Part shown: positions 22,119 to 24,980 of the stretch, piece by piece | Layout of the letters: every line of letters starts with the position of its first letter | Numbering within the stretch: position 1 is the stretch's first letter | Assembly (NCBI GenBank): GCA_035493675.1 | Contig: DATJIA010000144.1 | Coordinates: 1-24,980 of the forward strand | DNA length: 24,980 nucleotides | From: JAIOQA01 sp035493675 | Lineage (GTDB): Bacteria > Myxococcota_A > Polyangia > Haliangiales > Haliangiaceae | Direction: 5' to 3' | The notes under the pieces: generated by a model | What the model was told of the DNA's origin: nothing | Seen by the model: the letters and a program-made list of their open reading frames with translations, nothing else | Databases searched by the model: none | Made by a program: the position numbers and the translations under genes

Positions 22119-24242
22119 CTACGCGAGGCCGTGCATGACGCGGCCCATCTCGCGGTACTCGCGCAGCGCGGCCTCCATGAGATCCGCGTGCGTGACGGTC
22201 CGGCGCGGGCGCGCGGTGGCGGCGATCAGCGCCGCGCGCACCGCGGCCTTCTTGATGTAGCCCCCGGCCATCTCGAAGCGATCGGCGAGCGCGCGCCAGT
22301 TGACGTCGGCGGCGAGCGGGACTTCCTTCGGGAACATCGACTGCCACAGCTTCTCGCGCTCCTCGACGTCGGGCAGCTCGAACTGCACGGCGAAGCGGAC
22401 GCGGCGCTTGAACGCCTCGTCGAGGCCTTGCTCGAGGTTGGTCGCGAGCAAGGTCACGCCGTCGTAGGTCTCCATGCGCTGGAGCAGGTAGTTGACCTCG
22501 AGGTTCGCGTAGCGATCGTTCGAGGTCTGCACGTCGGTGCGCTTGGCGAACAGCGCGTCGGCCTCGTCGAAGAACAGGACCGCGTGCGAGTCCTCGGCCT
22601 CGGTGAAGATGCGCGCGAGGTTCTTCTCGGTCTCGCCGATGTACTTGTTGACGACCTGCGAGAGATCGATCCGGTAGAGGTCGTAGCCGAGCTCCTTGGC
22701 GAGGAGCTGCGCGACCATCGTCTTGCCGGTGCCGGGCGGGCCGGCGAGGATCGCGGAGACGCCGCGGCCGTACGGCAGCTTGCGCGCGAAGCCCCAGCCC
22801 TCGAGGAGGAACGGGCGCTCGCGCGCGAACGACACGACCTCGCGCAGCTGCGCGAGCGTGTCTTCCGGAAGGACGAGGTCGTCCCACGAGAAGCCGGCGG
22901 GGATGCGCTGCGCGACGTCGCCGAGGCGGTGCGAGAACGCGAGGCGCGCGGCGTCGCCGAGATCGTCGAGCGTGACCTTGGGCGCGACCGGATCGCGGAG
23001 GCGCGCGGCGGACACGGCGCGGCGCGCGGCGCGCGAGATCGTGCCGCCCGTGAAGGCGTAGCGGCCGGCGACGATCTCGATCTCGGCGTCGCCGGGCGCG
23101 ACGCCGCCGGGCAGGGCGGCGCGCCAGAGCGCGGCGCGTTCGCGGAAGCTCGGCGGCGGGACGTCGAGCTCGACGAGATCGTGGAGCGCGCCGACCAGCC
23201 ACGCGGGCCGCGCGGGCAGGGTGAAGACGATCGGGACCGGCGCGGCCTCGATCGCGTCCGCGATGCGGCCGGCCAAGGACGGCGTGACCTCGTTGCCGAC
23301 GTCGTCGCCGATCAGGATGCAGACCGCGCCGCGCAGCGCGGCTTCGCGCAGGCACGCGACCAGGCGATCGGGCAGCGCGCGCGGATCCGCGAGCAGCTCG
23401 GCGAGCGACACGCGGATCGACGGCATCTTGTTCTCGGCGGCGAGCGCCTCGACGAGCAGCGCGCGGCCGGTGCCGCCGCGGCCGGCGAGGACGACGCGGG
23501 GATGGCCCGGCGCAGCGAGCGCGCGGCGCACGCGCTGGACGACCGCGTCGGGGAGGATCACGTCGTTCAGCGCGGGCGCGTCGTTGGTGACGTGGACGAC
23601 GCCCGCGATGCTCTCGTCGATCGGATCGTGCCCGCGCAGGAACGCGATCACGCGATCGCTGACGCGCACCGCGCGCGCGGTCCACGCGACGTCGCCGCCG
23701 CCGATGACGAGCACGCGGTGGCGGCGCAGCGGCGCGCGATCGTCGAGGCGCTCGAGCACCTGCGCTTGCGTGGGCGCGCTCGGCGCCGCGGAAACCGCGG
23801 CCCCGATCGGATCGATGACACGGGGCGGCGCGGCGACCAGGCGGACCAAGAAGCCGACGTCGGGGCGCTTGCGGGTGAAGTCGTCCCACGCGAACGCGTA
23901 CGAGCGCTCGAGCGAGGGATCGATGTCGGGGCCGGCGGCGGCGCACAAGAGCTGCAGATCGAGGTCCGACAGCTCGAGGACCCGCGCCGCGCGCGCGAGC
24001 GGCCCCTCGGGGAACGCCAGGCAGTGCGCGTGGATCGCCGTCCACGCGTCGCGGAGCCGTTGATCGGCGGCGCTGGTGTCGCCGTCGGGGACATCGCCGC
24101 GCAGGAGCTTCACGACCTCGCCGGCCGAGACCGAGAAGCGCGAGGCCTGCGGATCGCCGCGGCGGCCCGCCTCGCGCGCGATCAACCGCTCGACCAGCGC
24201 CCGCGCATATCCGGCGATCACGCCCAGCTCGACCGTGGTCAT
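22119..24242 (-). CDS. Two-module AAA+ ATPase, extracellular contractile injection system (Afp15/PVC15) type
   Basis: This 707-residue protein has an N-terminal helical/winged-helix-like region (about 1-190), a degenerate AAA module, and a canonical one. In module 1 the Walker A reads AGRGGTGRALL with Arg260 in place of the catalytic Lys, and Walker B is ILIGDD, so ATP hydrolysis is unlikely. Module 2 has GPPGTGKT (501-508, Lys507), FFDEADALF (Asp559, Glu560), sensor-1 LLATNLE and arginine fingers in DEAFKRRVRFAVQF. This layout matches ATPases encoded with eCIS particles, although no sheath, tube or baseplate gene occurs in this window. Standalone homologues are also known. The ATG at 24242 is preferred over 24275: TACACT lies 10 bases upstream and the extension matches nothing. 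Confidence 0.88.
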   Translation of the reverse strand: MTTVELGVIAGYARALVERLIAREAGRRGDPQASRFSVSAGEVVKLLRGDVPDGDTSAADQRLRDAWTAIHAHCLAFPEGPLARAARVLELSDLDLQLLCAAAGPDIDPSLERSYAFAWDDFTRKRPDVGFLVRLVAAPPRVIDPIGAAVSAAPSAPTQAQVLERLDDRAPLRRHRVLVIGGGDVAWTARAVRVSDRVIAFLRGHDPIDESIAGVVHVTNDAPALNDVILPDAVVQRVRRALAAPGHPRVVLAGRGGTGRALLVEALAAENKMPSIRVSLAELLADPRALPDRLVACLREAALRGAVCILIGDDVGNEVTPSLAGRIADAIEAAPVPIVFTLPARPAWLVGALHDLVELDVPPPSFRERAALWRAALPGGVAPGDAEIEIVAGRYAFTGGTISRAARRAVSAARLRDPVAPKVTLDDLGDAARLAFSHRLGDVAQRIPAGFSWDDLVLPEDTLAQLREVVSFARERPFLLEGWGFARKLPYGRGVSAILAGPPGTGKTMVAQLLAKELGYDLYRIDLSQVVNKYIGETEKNLARIFTEAEDSHAVLFFDEADALFAKRTDVQTSNDRYANLEVNYLLQRMETYDGVTLLATNLEQGLDEAFKRRVRFAVQFELPDVEEREKLWQSMFPKEVPLAADVNWRALADRFEMAGGYIKKAAVRAALIAATARPRRTVTHADLMEAALREYREMGRVMHGLA

Positions 24243-24252
24243 TGCTCCGGCG

Positions 24253-24258
24253 AGTGTA
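24253..24258 (-). promoter_or_regulatory. Candidate -10 box of the AAA+ ATPase gene
   Basis: TACACT on the reverse strand ends 10 bases before the chosen ATG at 24242. Placing the start at 24275 instead would put this box inside the coding region. No clear -35 hexamer is seen. Confidence 0.35.
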
Positions 24259-24293
24259 GATCCGGACGGGCCCATCGCGGTATGCCTCTACGG

Positions 24294-24980
24294 ATGGCTC
24301 GGGGAACCTCTCGCGCACCGTCGCAGAACGCCTACCGGGGAACGGTCGGATCGACGCGCACGCAGGTCGTGCAGGTCACCGCGCCGGGCGGCGACATCGT
24401 GGCCGCGCAGGTCCACGTCGCGGTCGATGCCACGACCGATCCGGAGCTCGCGGTGCGCTTGCAGACCGACGAGCCCGACCGCGCGCTCAACGCGATCGCG
24501 TTCGCCGACGGCACGCGCTCGCTGGTCAGCGTGCCGGTCGTCTATCACGATCCGGCGGCCGAGGTGTTCGCGCTGGTCTTGGGCGACGGCGATCGCCACC
24601 GCGAGCTCGACGAGCGCGCGCGCCTCTACGAGCAGCTCGCCGCCGAGCGGCTCGCGGTTCCCGGCTACGTGCGCGACTTCGCCGTCGTGTTCGGCGGGCG
24701 CGGGCTGCGCGCGTACCTCGAGCAGCGCGCCGAGGCGACGCTCGAGAAGCAGCGGAGCGGCGAGGGCGCGGCGGCCTTGGAGAAGCTGCGCACCGACCTC
24801 GAGCGCGAGAAGGCGTCGCTCGATCGGCGGCGCGCGGAGCTCGAGCGTCGCGAGGCGGAGATCGATCGCGCGCGGCTCGAGATCGAGAAGATCAACCGCG
24901 AGCACGAGCGCCGGCGCGCGGAGCTCGACATCGCGGGCGCCGAGCTCGCGCAAAAGCTCGCGATGGCCGCGCGCGCGCCC
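24294..24980 (+). CDS. CpXC-like domain protein with coiled coil (cysteine-less; 3' end outside window)
   Basis: The reading frame is open from the ATG at 24294 to the right edge (229 codons seen). Residues about 15-100 resemble a CpXC domain (DPELAVRL, NAIAFADG, then VPVVYHDPAAEVFALVL), but the zinc cysteines that give CpXC its name are absent: no Cys occurs in the visible part. A helical stretch follows, then a charged coiled coil from about residue 155 onward (heptad-like runs such as LEREKASLDRRRAELERRE). The protein is probably cytoplasmic, since no signal peptide is seen. It is divergent from the ATPase with 51 bp between, and the two may share regulation. TATGCC lies 7 bases before the ATG and there is no ribosome binding site. 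The domain assignment is tentative. Confidence 0.6.
   Translation, partial: MARGTSRAPSQNAYRGTVGSTRTQVVQVTAPGGDIVAAQVHVAVDATTDPELAVRLQTDEPDRALNAIAFADGTRSLVSVPVVYHDPAAEVFALVLGDGDRHRELDERARLYEQLAAERLAVPGYVRDFAVVFGGRGLRAYLEQRAEATLEKQRSGEGAAALEKLRTDLEREKASLDRRRAELERREAEIDRARLEIEKINREHERRRAELDIAGAELAQKLAMAARAP

Noticed and set aside
22119..24980. Complete contractile injection system locus
   Set aside because: Only the ATPase resembles such systems. No sheath, tube, baseplate or spike gene is present within the window.

Overview
This is a very GC-rich, gene-dense bacterial window with 26 protein-coding genes, two of them cut by the window edges. No rRNA, tRNA, CRISPR array, insertion sequence or phage gene was seen. 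Codon third positions are almost all G or C. The gene set points to Myxococcota (myxobacteria and relatives): a MopE-type metal-binding motif, an ECF sigma / zinc anti-sigma / DUF4097 operon, an Afp15-like AAA+ ATPase, UdgX with Ku, and many lipoproteins and TPR proteins. The phylum is an inference from gene content, not from a marker gene.

Layout. 1-1254 (-): C-terminally cut, membrane-anchored protein of unknown function. 1264-5845 (+): gabD-type aldehyde dehydrogenase, coaBC for coenzyme A synthesis, and a membrane class III adenylate cyclase with a Cache sensor. 5848-6336 (-): TlpA-like thioredoxin lipoprotein. 6347-10990 (+): family-4 uracil-DNA glycosylase, HU-like protein, small HExxH peptidase, TPR lipoprotein, AMMECR1 protein. 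10971-15060 (-): unknown conserved protein, Nudix hydrolase, a 7-TM sulfatase-fold protein with a MopE motif, and a PfkB-fold protein that has lost its catalytic Asp. 15135-17484 (+): ECF sigma, zinc anti-sigma and DUF4097 protein with overlapping stop/start codons. 17531-18166 (+): unknown protein. 18163-19793 (-): Gfo/Idh/MocA oxidoreductase and BON-domain protein. 19889-20242 (-): small proline-rich lipoprotein carrying an 82-bp palindrome-ended GC element. 20273-22117: UdgX (+), Ku (-) and a small very basic protein (+), a DNA damage or stress cluster. 22119-24242 (-): two-module AAA+ ATPase. 24294-24980 (+): CpXC-like coiled-coil protein, cut by the right edge.

How it fits together. Three stretches concern DNA integrity: the UDG with HU-like protein, then UdgX, Ku and the basic protein. 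One stretch is an envelope-stress regulatory unit (sigma / anti-sigma / secreted beta-repeat protein). The rest is central metabolism and envelope proteins. All five convergent junctions overlap or leave only 1-2 bp. Many starts sit 4-10 bases after a -10-like TAnnnT box, which suggests leaderless transcription.

The most interesting items are the PfkB-fold protein without its GAGD aspartate, the UdgX/Ku pair whose 3' ends overlap by 83 bp, the MopE-sulfatase fusion lacking the formylglycine cysteine, the orphan injection-system-type ATPase divergent from a cysteine-less CpXC-like protein, and the recurrent start-proximal -10 boxes.
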